A stretch of DNA of 64,000 nt from Leisingera sp. M658 (GTDB taxonomy: Bacteria; Pseudomonadota; Alphaproteobacteria; Rhodobacterales; Rhodobacteraceae): assembly GCF_025144145.1 (NCBI RefSeq), contig NZ_CP083548.1, positions 112,418 through 176,417 of the forward strand, read 5' to 3'. The notes under the pieces are model-generated. The model did not search any database. It saw only the letters and a list, made by a program, of their open reading frames with translations, and was not told where the DNA came from. Position numbers and translations under genes: made by a program. Each line of letters begins with the position of its first letter. The first letter of the stretch is position 1. This document shows positions 44,570 to 52,695 of the stretch, in pieces.

Positions 44570-45415
44570 ATGAGTATTGAGCGTATTTCCGGCAAGGAAG
44601 TCAAAGCGATGGTTCGCGAGGGGGCCAAGAAGCGGATGAGTTTCGCCTTCTGTCTGGACCAGGGCAAAGACCCGCTGCTGATGATCCAGCCGGGCAAAAA
44701 ACCGGAAACCCTGCTCAACCCGGTGAAAAAGGCGGGCGGCGGCCCGCCGATGGCCTGGGGCACCTATGTGGTGCGCTCCGGTGAAATGGAGATGATCTGC
44801 GAAACTGCGCCGCAGCGGATGGTCACCGAGCTGAAGAAATTCCTCAAGCGCAACAAGCCCCAGGTCAACGTGCTGTTTTACGATGACGGTGGCAACCTGC
44901 TCGACAGCCTCAAGCCGGAAAAGGCTGAGGGCCAGGTAACCGAGGAGGATACCTCCGACATTTCCGCCTCCGGCATTGACGCCAGCGCCATCGCACCGCT
45001 GAAACGACGGTTGAAACGCATCCAGCCGCGTATCGGCCTGGCACCCGGCCCGCTGGAACTGAAACTCAAACGCGCCCTCGCCAAGTCCGTCAGCCTGATC
45101 AACGACGGCCGCCTGCAGGAGGCCGAGACGATGGTTGTGGTGATCGAACGCGCCGTTGCCCGCATCGGCCAGGACCGCGAGGATGAGGCCAAGTCGATGA
45201 AACGCGGCCAGCGCGAAATGGATCAGCGCTCCCTTGGCGCCCAGGTCAAACGCGCGCAATCCTTGCAGGCCAATGTCGCCCGCGCGCCAGGCGAGGTCCG
45301 CGACCGTCTTGGCCGCGCCCTGCATGTGGCAGCGCGCCACCTGAAACGCCGCGACCTCGATTCCGCCCGCGACGCCATGGACAAGATCGAAAAGGCGCTG
45401 ACCGCGCTGGTTTGA
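44570..45415 (+). CDS. Hypothetical cytoplasmic protein of the T6SS-linked Exb operon
   Basis: 281 residues, not recognised. The N-terminal half (about 1-115) is mixed alpha/beta (MSFAFCLDQGKDPLLMIQPGKKP, VNVLFYDDGGNLLDSL). The C-terminal half (about 140-281) is a Lys/Arg-rich helical bundle with likely coiled coils. No signal peptide or TM. It is the first gene of the plus-strand operon. I chose ATG 44570; an in-frame GTG 60 bp upstream is possible, and neither has a strong ribosome-binding site. Function unknown; its place across from tssA suggests a T6SS accessory. Confidence 0.75.
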   Translation: MSIERISGKEVKAMVREGAKKRMSFAFCLDQGKDPLLMIQPGKKPETLLNPVKKAGGGPPMAWGTYVVRSGEMEMICETAPQRMVTELKKFLKRNKPQVNVLFYDDGGNLLDSLKPEKAEGQVTEEDTSDISASGIDASAIAPLKRRLKRIQPRIGLAPGPLELKLKRALAKSVSLINDGRLQEAETMVVVIERAVARIGQDREDEAKSMKRGQREMDQRSLGAQVKRAQSLQANVARAPGEVRDRLGRALHVAARHLKRRDLDSARDAMDKIEKALTALV

Positions 45416-45476
45416 TCCAACACCCCAATCCGCGCGCCGCGGGCTGGTCAACGATAACCGGAACCCGGAGACAGTA

Positions 45477-45896
45477 ATGCCTTTGAAACGCCTGCTATCT
45501 GCCCTCGCCCTCGCTGCCCTGCCGCTAGCCGGGGCCGCCGAAACCGGCCCCTTGCGGGTCGAGTTGAACAAGACCGAGGAGATCGACGGCGGCGGCTGCC
45601 GCGCTTTCTTCCTGTTCCGCAATCAGACCGGCAAAAGCTTTGAAGGCTTCGAGATGTCGCTCGCCATCCTTGACGGCCAGGGCGTGATCGACCGGCTGCT
45701 GTCGATCGACGCCGCGCCCCTGCCCGTCCAGCGCACCACTCTGAAACTGTTCGAGATTCCGGAAATCAACTGCGGCAACATCTCCGAGATTCTGTTGCAT
45801 GACATCACCTCCTGCCAGCCCCAGAACGAGGACCAGATGGACTGTTTCCCGATCCTCGAACTGGGTTCCCGCGCTGCCGCGCCGCTGGTGAAATAA
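45477..45896 (+). CDS. Small periplasmic protein of unknown function
   Basis: 139 residues with a signal peptide (1-20, LPLAGAAE). The mature part is beta-rich, with cysteines in GGGCRAFFLF, INCGNIS, TSCQPQ and MDCFP, enough for two disulfides. No lipobox is present, so it is not the missing TssJ lipoprotein. It begins 61 bp after the previous gene and ends 3 bp before exbB, so it probably works with the Exb proteins in the periplasm. Confidence 0.75.
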   Translation: MPLKRLLSALALAALPLAGAAETGPLRVELNKTEEIDGGGCRAFFLFRNQTGKSFEGFEMSLAILDGQGVIDRLLSIDAAPLPVQRTTLKLFEIPEINCGNISEILLHDITSCQPQNEDQMDCFPILELGSRAAAPLVK

Positions 45897-45899
45897 GCC

Positions 45900-46517
45900 A
45901 TGAGCGGCACCTGGGAAATCTTCGGCACCGGCGGACCGGTGATTGCGCTGCTGGCGCTGATGTCGCTTCTGTCGATCACTGTGATCGCCGTCAAACTGAT
46001 CCAGCTCTGGCCGGCCCGCTCCGGCACTGAAGCCCGTGAACAGGCGCTGACCCTGTGGAAGGGCGGCGACCGCAAGCAAGCCCAGGACAGTATCGCCGCC
46101 GGCAAATCCCCCGCCGACCGGGTCATGGCCTACGCCATGCAGGCCCTGCAAGAAGGCCTGCGCGGGCCCCTGCTGCAGGATGAACTGCAGCGCCGCGGCA
46201 ATGAGGAAGTGAGCCGCATGAACTCCCTCATCCGCCTGCTGGAACTCATCGCCATGGTCTCGCCGCTCCTCGGGCTTCTGGGCACCGTCCTGGGCATGAT
46301 CCAGTCCTTTCAGGAGCTGGAACTGGCACAGGGTGCGGCCAATGCCTCGGTGCTGGCCGGCGGCATCTGGCAGGCGCTGCTGACCACCGCCGCGGGCCTC
46401 TTGGTCGCAATCCCCGCCGCTGTCGCCGCAGGACTGTTTGCCGCCCGCATCGACACCGCCGCGCAAGCCATCGAAAGCGCCGCCGGCCGCCTGCTCTTGA
46501 TTGATGGGTCGCGCTGA
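45900..46517 (+). CDS. ExbB/TolQ-family proton-channel protein
   Basis: 205 residues with the MotA/TolQ/ExbB pattern: TM1 near 12-35, a cytoplasmic loop, then TM2 with AMVSPLLGLLGTVLGMIQSFQ and TM3 with GGIWQALLTTAAGLLVAIPAAVAAGLF. With ExbD it forms a proton-driven motor that usually energises a TonB- or TolA-type protein. It starts directly after the periplasmic protein gene and is followed by two exbD genes. Confidence 0.93.
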   Translation: MSGTWEIFGTGGPVIALLALMSLLSITVIAVKLIQLWPARSGTEAREQALTLWKGGDRKQAQDSIAAGKSPADRVMAYAMQALQEGLRGPLLQDELQRRGNEEVSRMNSLIRLLELIAMVSPLLGLLGTVLGMIQSFQELELAQGAANASVLAGGIWQALLTTAAGLLVAIPAAVAAGLFAARIDTAAQAIESAAGRLLLIDGSR

Positions 46518-46533
46518 CACGGGGGAAGCTGCC

Positions 46534-46944
46534 ATGACGATCAACCGGCCCGCCCGCCCCCGCGCCCTGATTTCGCTGGTGCCGATGATCGACGTCATGC
46601 TGATCCTCCTGGTGTTCTTCATGGTGACCTCCACCTATCTGAACCTCGACATGATCCCGGCGGTGAAACCCTCCGAAGGCTCTGCCGCCAGTACTCAGTC
46701 CCCGGCCGGCACCCTGATGATCCGCCTTGGCGCCGATGGCGTGCCAGTGCTGCGTGGCACCGCGCTGGACGCCGAAACCCTCCGCGCCACCCTCTCCGCC
46801 GCTGTCGCTGAGGAACCCCTGACCCAAGTGGTGATCCTCCCCTCCGGCGCCGCCCGGACCCAGGCGCTGATCACCGTGATGGACAGCGCCGCCCTGGCCG
46901 GCGTCACCCGCCTGCGCGTGCTGCGGCTGGAAGCGGCGCCATGA
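46534..46944 (+). CDS. ExbD/TolR-family protein (first copy)
   Basis: 136 residues. A single N-terminal TM with the essential Asp in PMIDVMLILLVFFMV is followed by a periplasmic domain. ATG 46534 is preceded by GGGGGAAG; upstream TTG/ATG codons in frame overlap exbB and would add a non-conserved leader. The stop overlaps the ATG of the second exbD by 4 bp. Confidence 0.92.
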   Translation: MTINRPARPRALISLVPMIDVMLILLVFFMVTSTYLNLDMIPAVKPSEGSAASTQSPAGTLMIRLGADGVPVLRGTALDAETLRATLSAAVAEEPLTQVVILPSGAARTQALITVMDSAALAGVTRLRVLRLEAAP

Positions 46945-47348
46945 AACTCAACCGGCCAGCCCGCAGCCCCCATTCGGAAACCATCATCGCCCTGATCGAC
47001 GTGGTGTTTTTCCTCTTGGTGTTCTTCATGCTGATCGGCCGGATGGATGCCACCGCCCCGTTTGATGTGCGCCCCGCCACCGCCGCCACCGGCCGCGACA
47101 TGCCGGCGGGCGGCATTACCCTGGCCGTCTCCGCCACCGGAGATCTGGCGCTGGACGGCGATGCGATCGCCCGCGGCGTCCTCTCCCCTGCCCTCTCCGC
47201 CCTCTTGGCAGACGACCCGGACCTGCGCCTGCGCATCAACGCCCACCGCACGGCCGAGCTGCGCCGGGTGCTGCCGCTGGTCGCCGAGGGCGAGGCGCTG
47301 GGGTTCAAGGATGTGGTGCTGGTGGTCACCCCGGAAACGGACAGATGA
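46941..47348 (+). CDS. ExbD/TolR-family protein (second copy)
   Basis: 135 residues. TM with LIDVVFFLLVFFMLI contains the conserved Asp. It is clearly diverged from the first ExbD, so the two may form a heterodimer in the motor, as reported for some paired ExbD systems. It overlaps both neighbours by 4 bp. Confidence 0.92.
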   Translation: MKLNRPARSPHSETIIALIDVVFFLLVFFMLIGRMDATAPFDVRPATAATGRDMPAGGITLAVSATGDLALDGDAIARGVLSPALSALLADDPDLRLRINAHRTAELRRVLPLVAEGEALGFKDVVLVVTPETDR

Positions 47349-48898
47349 GCCGCGCTCCGGCCATATGGGCGCTGGGTCTTGCTGCCTCTGCGCTGGTCCA
47401 CGCGGCAGGCGCCGGCGCGCTGCTGATCTCGCTGGTGCCGCAACCCCTGCCGCAACAGCCCAGCCCGGAAAGCAGCCTTAACCTGCAGGCCCACCGCATC
47501 CCGCGTTCCGAAGCCGTGCCGCAAACAGCCAACAGCGAGCAAGCGTTTGAAAGTGAAGCACAAAGCCAAGGCCTAGACGCAGGCGCGGTCCCGCAAACAA
47601 GCGCCAGACCTCAGGCCCTGCCTGCGAACCGTCTTGCCTCTGCAGCTCCAGCAGCTGCCAGCCTGCCACCAGCTGCTGCCCCCTCGCCTGCAGCAAATCC
47701 CGCACCAAACACCGGGCAAAAACTTGCCGCCGCCCCGGCTCAGGCGGCAAGCCTGGCTGTCGCCCGCCCGGCCCGCCAGCAAGCAAAAACCGTTGAACCC
47801 GCAGCCGAAAAGACTCTTCCTGCTCAGGCAGAATCACAAGCCGCAGCACCCGGTACGCCCGCACCCGTGCTGCTGGCTGCTGCACAGGACCCTGCAACAC
47901 CACTGTCACTTACAGCCCCTGCGCTGACCGCCGCCGCAGCTAAACAGCCGGATCTGGCCGCCTTGCCGCAGTCCGCTCCTGCCAGCCAGCCCAGCCCCCA
48001 AGCACAGCCCGAAAGCGCAGCACTGGCTGACGCCGCACCCAATCCGCTGCAAACCCCCGCCGCCATTCCCGATGCTCCCCGCATTAAGGCGGCATTGGCC
48101 TTTCAGGGCGGCACCGGCGACATCGACCCGGCCTCTCTCGCGGCATTTCAATCCTTCATGCAGCCCGGCGATGCCGTGGCTGAAGGCAACCCGCTGCGCG
48201 ACGGGGTCGCCGGCATCCTCTCCGCCGTGCCCTGCTCCCGCCTTCAGGTCGCCTTTGTGCCCGAAACTGCCACGCTCCAGGTCCGCGGCCACCTGCCCGA
48301 AGACGGCCTGCGCTCGCCCGTTCTGGCCGCGCTTCAGGCCCGGATGGGCGCCGATATCACCGTGTCCGATCAGATGCGCCTGCTGCCCCGCCCGCAATGC
48401 GGTGCGCTGGCCGGGATCTCGAACGTCGGCCTACCGCAAAGCACCGACCAGATCACCAATCCGCTGCTGGTCGGCGCCGATGCCCACGCCCGGGTGCTCG
48501 ACTATTCCGGTGGCGAGCGGCTGTTCTTTGACCTCACCGCGCCAGACTACCCGGCCTATGTCTATGTGGATTATTTCGACGCCGGCGGCGCGGTGCTGCA
48601 CCTTTCCCCGAACGAGCTGGTGCCGCTGGCAGAAACCGCCCCCAAAAGCGCCCTGCGGGTCGGTGCCAAAGAGGCAGGAGATCCCGGCCTGCAAATCACC
48701 GTCGCCCCGCCCTACGGCCAGGAAATCGCAGTGGCCATTGCCGCCTCCCACCCGCTGTACGAAGGCCTTCGCCCGCTCAGCGAACCGGCGGAACCCTACC
48801 TGGAATTTCTGCGCAGCCAGGTCGCAGCAGCCCGCGCTGAACATACGGATTTCAAGGGCGAATGGGTCTATTTCTTGATCACCACCCACGCCCCTTAG
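47345..48898 (+). CDS. TonB-like periplasm-spanning protein with DUF4384-type C-terminus
   Basis: 517 residues. The N-terminal TM (about 8-29, LGLAASALVHAAGAGALLISL) has the Ser/His-containing look of TonB/TolA anchors. It is followed by about 220 residues of Ala/Pro/Gln-rich extended sequence able to span the periplasm, then a BON-like segment (LQVAFVPETATLQVRGHLP) and a terminal DUF4384-like domain (VYVDYFDAGGAVLHLSPNE, HPLYEGLRPLSEPAEPYLEFL). The last part resembles the end of the PpkA kinase (DVSGNVFHLLPN, EPLFDGMRP). It would be the effector arm of the ExbBD motor. Unlike TonB it lacks the usual C-terminal TonB domain, so its partner is probably not a TonB-dependent receptor. Confidence 0.82.
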   Translation: MSRAPAIWALGLAASALVHAAGAGALLISLVPQPLPQQPSPESSLNLQAHRIPRSEAVPQTANSEQAFESEAQSQGLDAGAVPQTSARPQALPANRLASAAPAAASLPPAAAPSPAANPAPNTGQKLAAAPAQAASLAVARPARQQAKTVEPAAEKTLPAQAESQAAAPGTPAPVLLAAAQDPATPLSLTAPALTAAAAKQPDLAALPQSAPASQPSPQAQPESAALADAAPNPLQTPAAIPDAPRIKAALAFQGGTGDIDPASLAAFQSFMQPGDAVAEGNPLRDGVAGILSAVPCSRLQVAFVPETATLQVRGHLPEDGLRSPVLAALQARMGADITVSDQMRLLPRPQCGALAGISNVGLPQSTDQITNPLLVGADAHARVLDYSGGERLFFDLTAPDYPAYVYVDYFDAGGAVLHLSPNELVPLAETAPKSALRVGAKEAGDPGLQITVAPPYGQEIAVAIAASHPLYEGLRPLSEPAEPYLEFLRSQVAAARAEHTDFKGEWVYFLITTHAP

Positions 48899-48915
48899 CC
48901 GCGTGCCGTCCCTTG

Positions 48916-48988
48916 CCCTTTTTCCGGGTCAAGGGCTGCGCGAGCAGCCGCGCCGCAGGCGCGGTTCACCCTTGAGGCGGAAAAAGGG
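48916..48988. terminator. Long inverted repeat after the Exb operon
   Basis: Outer arms CCCTTTTTCCG and CGGAAAAAGGG with inner CAAGGG/CCCTTG and GC-rich internal stems form an extended cruciform or hairpin. It lies just downstream of the TonB-like gene. A second stem-loop, TAAGGGCA/TGCCCTTA (49011-49030), follows. The two probably insulate the Exb operon from the convergent caspase gene; otherwise the 259-bp gap holds no visible gene. Confidence 0.65.
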
Positions 48989-49157
48989 AAACATCATTGG
49001 GATGGTGCCTTAAGGGCAAACCTGCCCTTAGACACCTCTCAGCGGAAAACCCGCTGTGCGCAGCACAGCGCCACGCCCAACGGCAAAGGTGCATTTTCAA
49101 ATGCACCGGAGCAGGCGGGAGCCCTCCCCTGCCCTGCTCCAGCGGTCCCCCGGTCCG

Positions 49158-50660
49158 TTACTGGCAGCCGCCCGCCGCCCAGCTCTTCAGCGCCTGTTTC
49201 AATGCCCCGCCAAAGGGATGCTGCTTGCCCAGCGAACGCTGCATGTTGAGGCTAAGATAAGTATTCCCTTGCGTGCAAAGACGTTCGCGCGTCCATTGGT
49301 GGCAGGAACTGCAGGCCTGACCTTTCCAATAACTCTCCGGCAGGCCCTCAATGGGCGGAAATGCGGGGGAACGGGTCACTGCCTCGGCCAGGGTCAGCCC
49401 GGCAATCTGCGGCATTTCCGAATGCAGCGGGCTGGCATAGGTGACCGGCCCCGCTTCGGGCAGCGGCACCGGTGCAGGTTCGGCCTTTGGTGCCGCAGCA
49501 ACTGCCGCGCCGCCGGCCTCCGGATCCTGGCTTGCCCCGGCGCGCATCGCCGCCAGTTCCACCGCCGCCATCTCGGCAAACTGGCCTTCGGGATAGGCCA
49601 TCAGATAGGCCTCATACGCGGCCTTGCTGCCATCACCCTGTGCGGCCTCGAACATCGCCGTTTCAGCATCCGCAACAGCCGGAGCCGAAGCCGCCGCCGG
49701 AGCTGCGGCAACCGCCGCACTGCCCTGCAGTTCTTCCGCCATCAGTTCGGACAGCAGCCCCCGTGCCTCATCCGCATGCTTCCCGTCACCGTAGCCCCGC
49801 AAATACAGCATGATCTGCATCGCATCGCGCGACGCCTTGACCGAGCGCCAGATCTGCGCTTCCTGCACTTCTGCCGCGCTCATTACCGCTTCCGGCGCGG
49901 CTTCGGCAAAAACAAAATCGCTGACCAGCGAGGACGTGTCCCAGGGCGTCTGACCGCCGCCGCTCTGCTCCAGCACAGCCCGGCGCACCTGTTTGAACAC
50001 CTGCTCCACCGGTGCCCCCGGCACCACGATCTCGCGCGCCAGCGCCTCGGTGAACGGGCTGTTCTCCCCGGTACCGTCCAGCGCCACATCGCCCGGCGCC
50101 GTGGCATAGGCCAGGAAGGTACCGGTCGGCGCCTTCATCTCCGCCAGTCCGCTTGCGTTCAGATCCGCCACCGCCTCAAACGGGTTGTTGCGGCAGGCAT
50201 CCAGGATCACGATATTGGTGCGGTTGCGCGCCGAGGCCATCTGCCGCAAGACCGACTGCGCCTCCACCGCCATCAGGTCCAGATCCGCCGCATCCGCCAG
50301 GGCGACATCGACCGGCAGCAGGTAATTGCTGCCAAAGCTCTGCACCCCGTGGCCGGCATAGTAAAACAGGCCCGTCGCGTCTTCCCCTGCCCCGCGCAGC
50401 TTGCGCCCGAACTGGCCGATGGCGCGCTTCATTTCAATTTGCCGGGTATCCGCCGCCAGGGTGACATCAAATCCCAGCCCCTCCAGCGTCTGTGCAATCA
50501 GCCGGGCATCGCGCACCGGATTGTCCAGCGGCGAGACCGAACCATAGGCCGAATTGCCGATCACCAGCGCCAGCCGCTCTTCTGCCAGAACTGTGGCACC
50601 CCAGCAGGCCGCCGCAACAGCCAGCACCATCAGCCGGACCCAGATCATCAAACCACGCAC
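49158..50660 (-). CDS. Secreted caspase-like protein with C-terminal CxxCH motif
   Basis: 500 residues. Signal peptide (about 1-26), caspase-like domain with His104 in YYAGHGVQS and Cys156 in ILDACRNNP, and an Ala-rich middle with a helical TPR-like stretch (TAMFEAAQGDGSKAAYEAYLMAYPEGQFAEMA). The C-terminus contains CSSCH at 450-454, the class c heme-attachment pattern, with two more cysteines nearby. Whether heme is bound is uncertain; no distal Met is obvious and the segment is short. GTG start with GGAG at 7 bp; an ATG 12 bp in is possible. It closes the T6SS/Exb region as the first caspase gene opens it. Confidence 0.85.
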   Translation of the reverse strand: MRGLMIWVRLMVLAVAAACWGATVLAEERLALVIGNSAYGSVSPLDNPVRDARLIAQTLEGLGFDVTLAADTRQIEMKRAIGQFGRKLRGAGEDATGLFYYAGHGVQSFGSNYLLPVDVALADAADLDLMAVEAQSVLRQMASARNRTNIVILDACRNNPFEAVADLNASGLAEMKAPTGTFLAYATAPGDVALDGTGENSPFTEALAREIVVPGAPVEQVFKQVRRAVLEQSGGGQTPWDTSSLVSDFVFAEAAPEAVMSAAEVQEAQIWRSVKASRDAMQIMLYLRGYGDGKHADEARGLLSELMAEELQGSAAVAAAPAAASAPAVADAETAMFEAAQGDGSKAAYEAYLMAYPEGQFAEMAAVELAAMRAGASQDPEAGGAAVAAAPKAEPAPVPLPEAGPVTYASPLHSEMPQIAGLTLAEAVTRSPAFPPIEGLPESYWKGQACSSCHQWTRERLCTQGNTYLSLNMQRSLGKQHPFGGALKQALKSWAAGGCQ

Positions 50661-50846
50661 GCACCTGCTCCAATTCTCGCCCCCGGTTCCTGTCCTGCGG
50701 GGCAGCTTCCCAATTGTTAAGGGTATTTGGTTACGAAACTATCGTGCCCTTGCGCCCGGCAGCAAGTGTGCTTTTAGTCTGGGCACATCTCTTTCGCCCC
50801 TGCCCGCTGGCGGGGATTTCACGCTGGCAACCCAAATGGATCGCGC

Positions 50847-51887
50847 ATGTTCCGTATAACCCTTTCAATTTTAACAGTTTTATTCCTCCTCATCCGTCCG
50901 GCCCTGGCCGCCGGCCCGTTTGAGCACGGCTGGCAGCTCAACCCCGAATCCTCCGCCATCCGCTTTATATCGATCAAAAAGGGCAGCATTGCGGAATCCA
51001 GCCGTTTTGCTGCATTTTCCGGCAGTATCTCCGACCAGGGCGACGCCAGAATCCAGATTGCGCTCGATTCCGTAGATACCTCCATTGACCTTCGCAACGT
51101 GCGGATGCGGTTTCTGTTCTTTGAAACCTTCACCTACCCCGAAGCCGTGGTCACCGCCCGGATCGACCCGGCCATGATCTCAGATCTTGCTGCCGTGCAG
51201 CGCAAGCGGATTGACCTTCCAGTCACCCTGTCGCTGCACGGGGTCAAAGCGGACCTGACCGTTCCGGTAGCGGTAACATCGCTGGGCAACGACCGCGTTT
51301 CTGTTGCCACCGTGCAGCCTGTCATTCTCAAGCTGGAGGCATTCAACCTCAACCCCGGCCGGGAAAAACTTGAGGAAGCAGCAGGCGTCACCATCACACC
51401 CGTTGGCCTGGTCAGCATGGACCTGATGTTTGACCGCACCTCGCCCGGCAGCACGCCTGTCCCCGCGGGGACAGTCACTGCGGGGGCCGCCACCGCACTG
51501 GAAGCCAGCGGCGATTTCAGCCGGGAGGCCTGCTCCGGCCGGTTTGAAATCCTGTCGCAAGGCCGCAGCGTGAACTTTGCCCCATCCACCGCCCGGCTTG
51601 ATGCCAACTCCCGTGACTTTCTGGACAGCCTCTCGGACATCATCCGCCGCTGCCCCGGCATGGTGGTCGAAGTCGGCGGCCACACCGACAGCCAGGGCAA
51701 AGCCGCCTGGAACATGAAGCTGAGCGAGAAGCGGGCCGCGGCAGTCGCCCAGTACCTGCAGCGGATGGAGATTCCGGCCGAGCGCCTGGTGGCCGTCGGC
51801 TATGGCGAGACCACGCCGCTGGTGTCGAACAACACGGCGCAGAACCGGGCCAAGAACCGGCGGATTGAGTTCAAGGTTTTGAACTGA
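50847..51887 (+). CDS. YceI-like/OmpA fusion periplasmic protein
   Basis: 346 residues. Signal peptide at 1-21 (LIRPALAAG). A YceI-like beta-barrel domain (about 25-190; WQLNPESSAIRFISIKKG, RMRFLFFETFTYPEAVVTARID) precedes a linker and an OmpA_C domain (about 225-346; VGGHTDSQGKAAWNMKLSEKRAAAVAQYL, NRRIEFKVL). YceI proteins bind isoprenoid or lipid ligands; fusion to a wall-binding domain is unusual but seen in Rhodobacterales. One exact copy of the 16-bp replicon palindrome lies inside the coding sequence and encodes PVPAGTV in the linker. Divergent from the caspase gene. Confidence 0.88.
   Translation: MFRITLSILTVLFLLIRPALAAGPFEHGWQLNPESSAIRFISIKKGSIAESSRFAAFSGSISDQGDARIQIALDSVDTSIDLRNVRMRFLFFETFTYPEAVVTARIDPAMISDLAAVQRKRIDLPVTLSLHGVKADLTVPVAVTSLGNDRVSVATVQPVILKLEAFNLNPGREKLEEAAGVTITPVGLVSMDLMFDRTSPGSTPVPAGTVTAGAATALEASGDFSREACSGRFEILSQGRSVNFAPSTARLDANSRDFLDSLSDIIRRCPGMVVEVGGHTDSQGKAAWNMKLSEKRAAAVAQYLQRMEIPAERLVAVGYGETTPLVSNNTAQNRAKNRRIEFKVLN
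51458..51473. repeat. 16-bp palindrome copy inside the YceI-OmpA gene
   Basis: Exact match to tgtccccgcggggaca, 459 bp from the first intergenic copy. It falls in a linker where the encoded residues are not constrained by a fold. Confidence 0.9.
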
Positions 51888-51949
51888 CGCGCCGCTGATC
51901 CGCGAAAATATCCACCTGTCCCCGCGGGGACAGCAGTGGAAAACACCAA

Positions 51950-51978
51950 GGCCCGGCCCCCCGCCGGGCCTCTTTTTT
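51950..51978 (+). terminator. Terminator of the YceI-OmpA gene
   Basis: GGCCCGGC/GCCGGGCC stem with a C-rich loop followed by TCTTTTTT, 62 bp after the stop codon. Confidence 0.88.
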
Positions 51979-52625
51979 CGGGCAAATCCCGCTCCCCTTG
52001 TCTTAAGCCTTCATCTGTCCCCGCGGGGACAGATCAGTTTGTTGGATCTGTCACGATGCGCGCTGTGCCTCGCAGGCCGGCCCGGACCACCTTTTATTAG
52101 CCAGGCCAGCCGGTTTGTCCCCGCGGGGACAGGCAAAAATTCCACCTGCATGATCACCCGTTTTTGCCGCTGTCCCCACGGGGACACTGGTGTTTTCAAA
52201 CCCAAGCCGCACAGGCAAGCCGTACGGGCAAGCCACCGCCCGGACATAAGATGACGCGGTTTTCAAATTCTGTCCCCGCGGGGACAGGCCCGGATTTTCC
52301 CGAAAAGCCGCGGCGAATCCCAGCGGACAAACGCCTGCCGATCCAGACCGTGCCAGGTTTTCCGCAAGTGTCCCCGCGGGGACAGGTCAGATTGCCGGCG
52401 GCAGTGGCCGGCGAAATGTCCGCCCCGTGCAGTTCATCGCCTGCGGCAGCTGGGCAGTTCCGCAACACCCCCGCAGAATGCAGCTTTGTCCCCGCGGGGA
52501 CAAAAGTGAAAAACAGGCCCGAATATGCTGATTAGATACTGAATAGCACATTGAATGTTACAGGGGCGTCTGGCCTGTCCCCGCGGGGACAGGCGCAGAA
52601 AACAACGCCGGACGCCAGCAGCAGA

Positions 52626-52659
52626 CGCAAAAAAGGCCCGGCATATCTGCCGGGCCTTT
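52626..52659 (-). terminator. Terminator of the parAB operon
   Basis: 12-bp perfect stem AAAGGCCCGGCA/TGCCGGGCCTTT with a 4-base loop. On the minus strand it is followed by a T-run of six counting the stem end. It lies 37 bp after the parB stop. Confidence 0.9.
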
Positions 52660-52695
52660 GCCATTTTTCAAAGCTGTCCCCGCGGGGACAACGGG

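Larger units (their letters stand above)
51917..52690. repeat. Array of nine 16-bp palindromes at roughly 100-bp spacing
   Basis: Exact copies of tgtccccgcggggaca begin at 51917, 52016, 52116, 52271, 52369, 52487, 52576 and 52675. A single-base variant (tgtccccacggggaca) begins at 52171. Start-to-start distances are 99, 100, 55, 100, 98, 118, 89 and 99 bp. Perfect dyad symmetry, repetition and proximity to parAB point to ParB-binding parS sites or an incompatibility/anchor region. The sequences between copies are unrelated to one another, so the spacing was not produced by simple tandem duplication. Confidence 0.9.
51888..52695. other. Non-coding stretch with palindrome array, candidate partition centromere
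   Basis: About 800 bp with no credible gene. Short open frames here only translate the palindrome in different frames (repeated PRGD, PAGT or SPRGQ) and have no domain. It holds eight exact and one variant palindrome and is bounded by terminators for the YceI-OmpA gene and for parB. It lies directly downstream of parAB, a usual position for a plasmid parS cluster. Confidence 0.75.

Noticed and set aside
45477..45896. Small periplasmic protein as the missing TssJ
   Set aside because: TssJ is a lipoprotein with a lipobox Cys after the signal peptide; here the signal peptide ends AGAAE with no Cys.
52011..52664. Several short open frames on both strands rich in PAGT, PRGD or SPRGQ
   Set aside because: They are translations of the repeated palindrome in its three frames, have no domain, and overlap terminators.
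51917..52690. CRISPR array reading of the regularly spaced repeats
   Set aside because: The repeat is a 16-bp perfect palindrome with spacers of about 40-100 bp, no cas genes, and further copies inside ordinary genes; it fits protein-binding sites instead.
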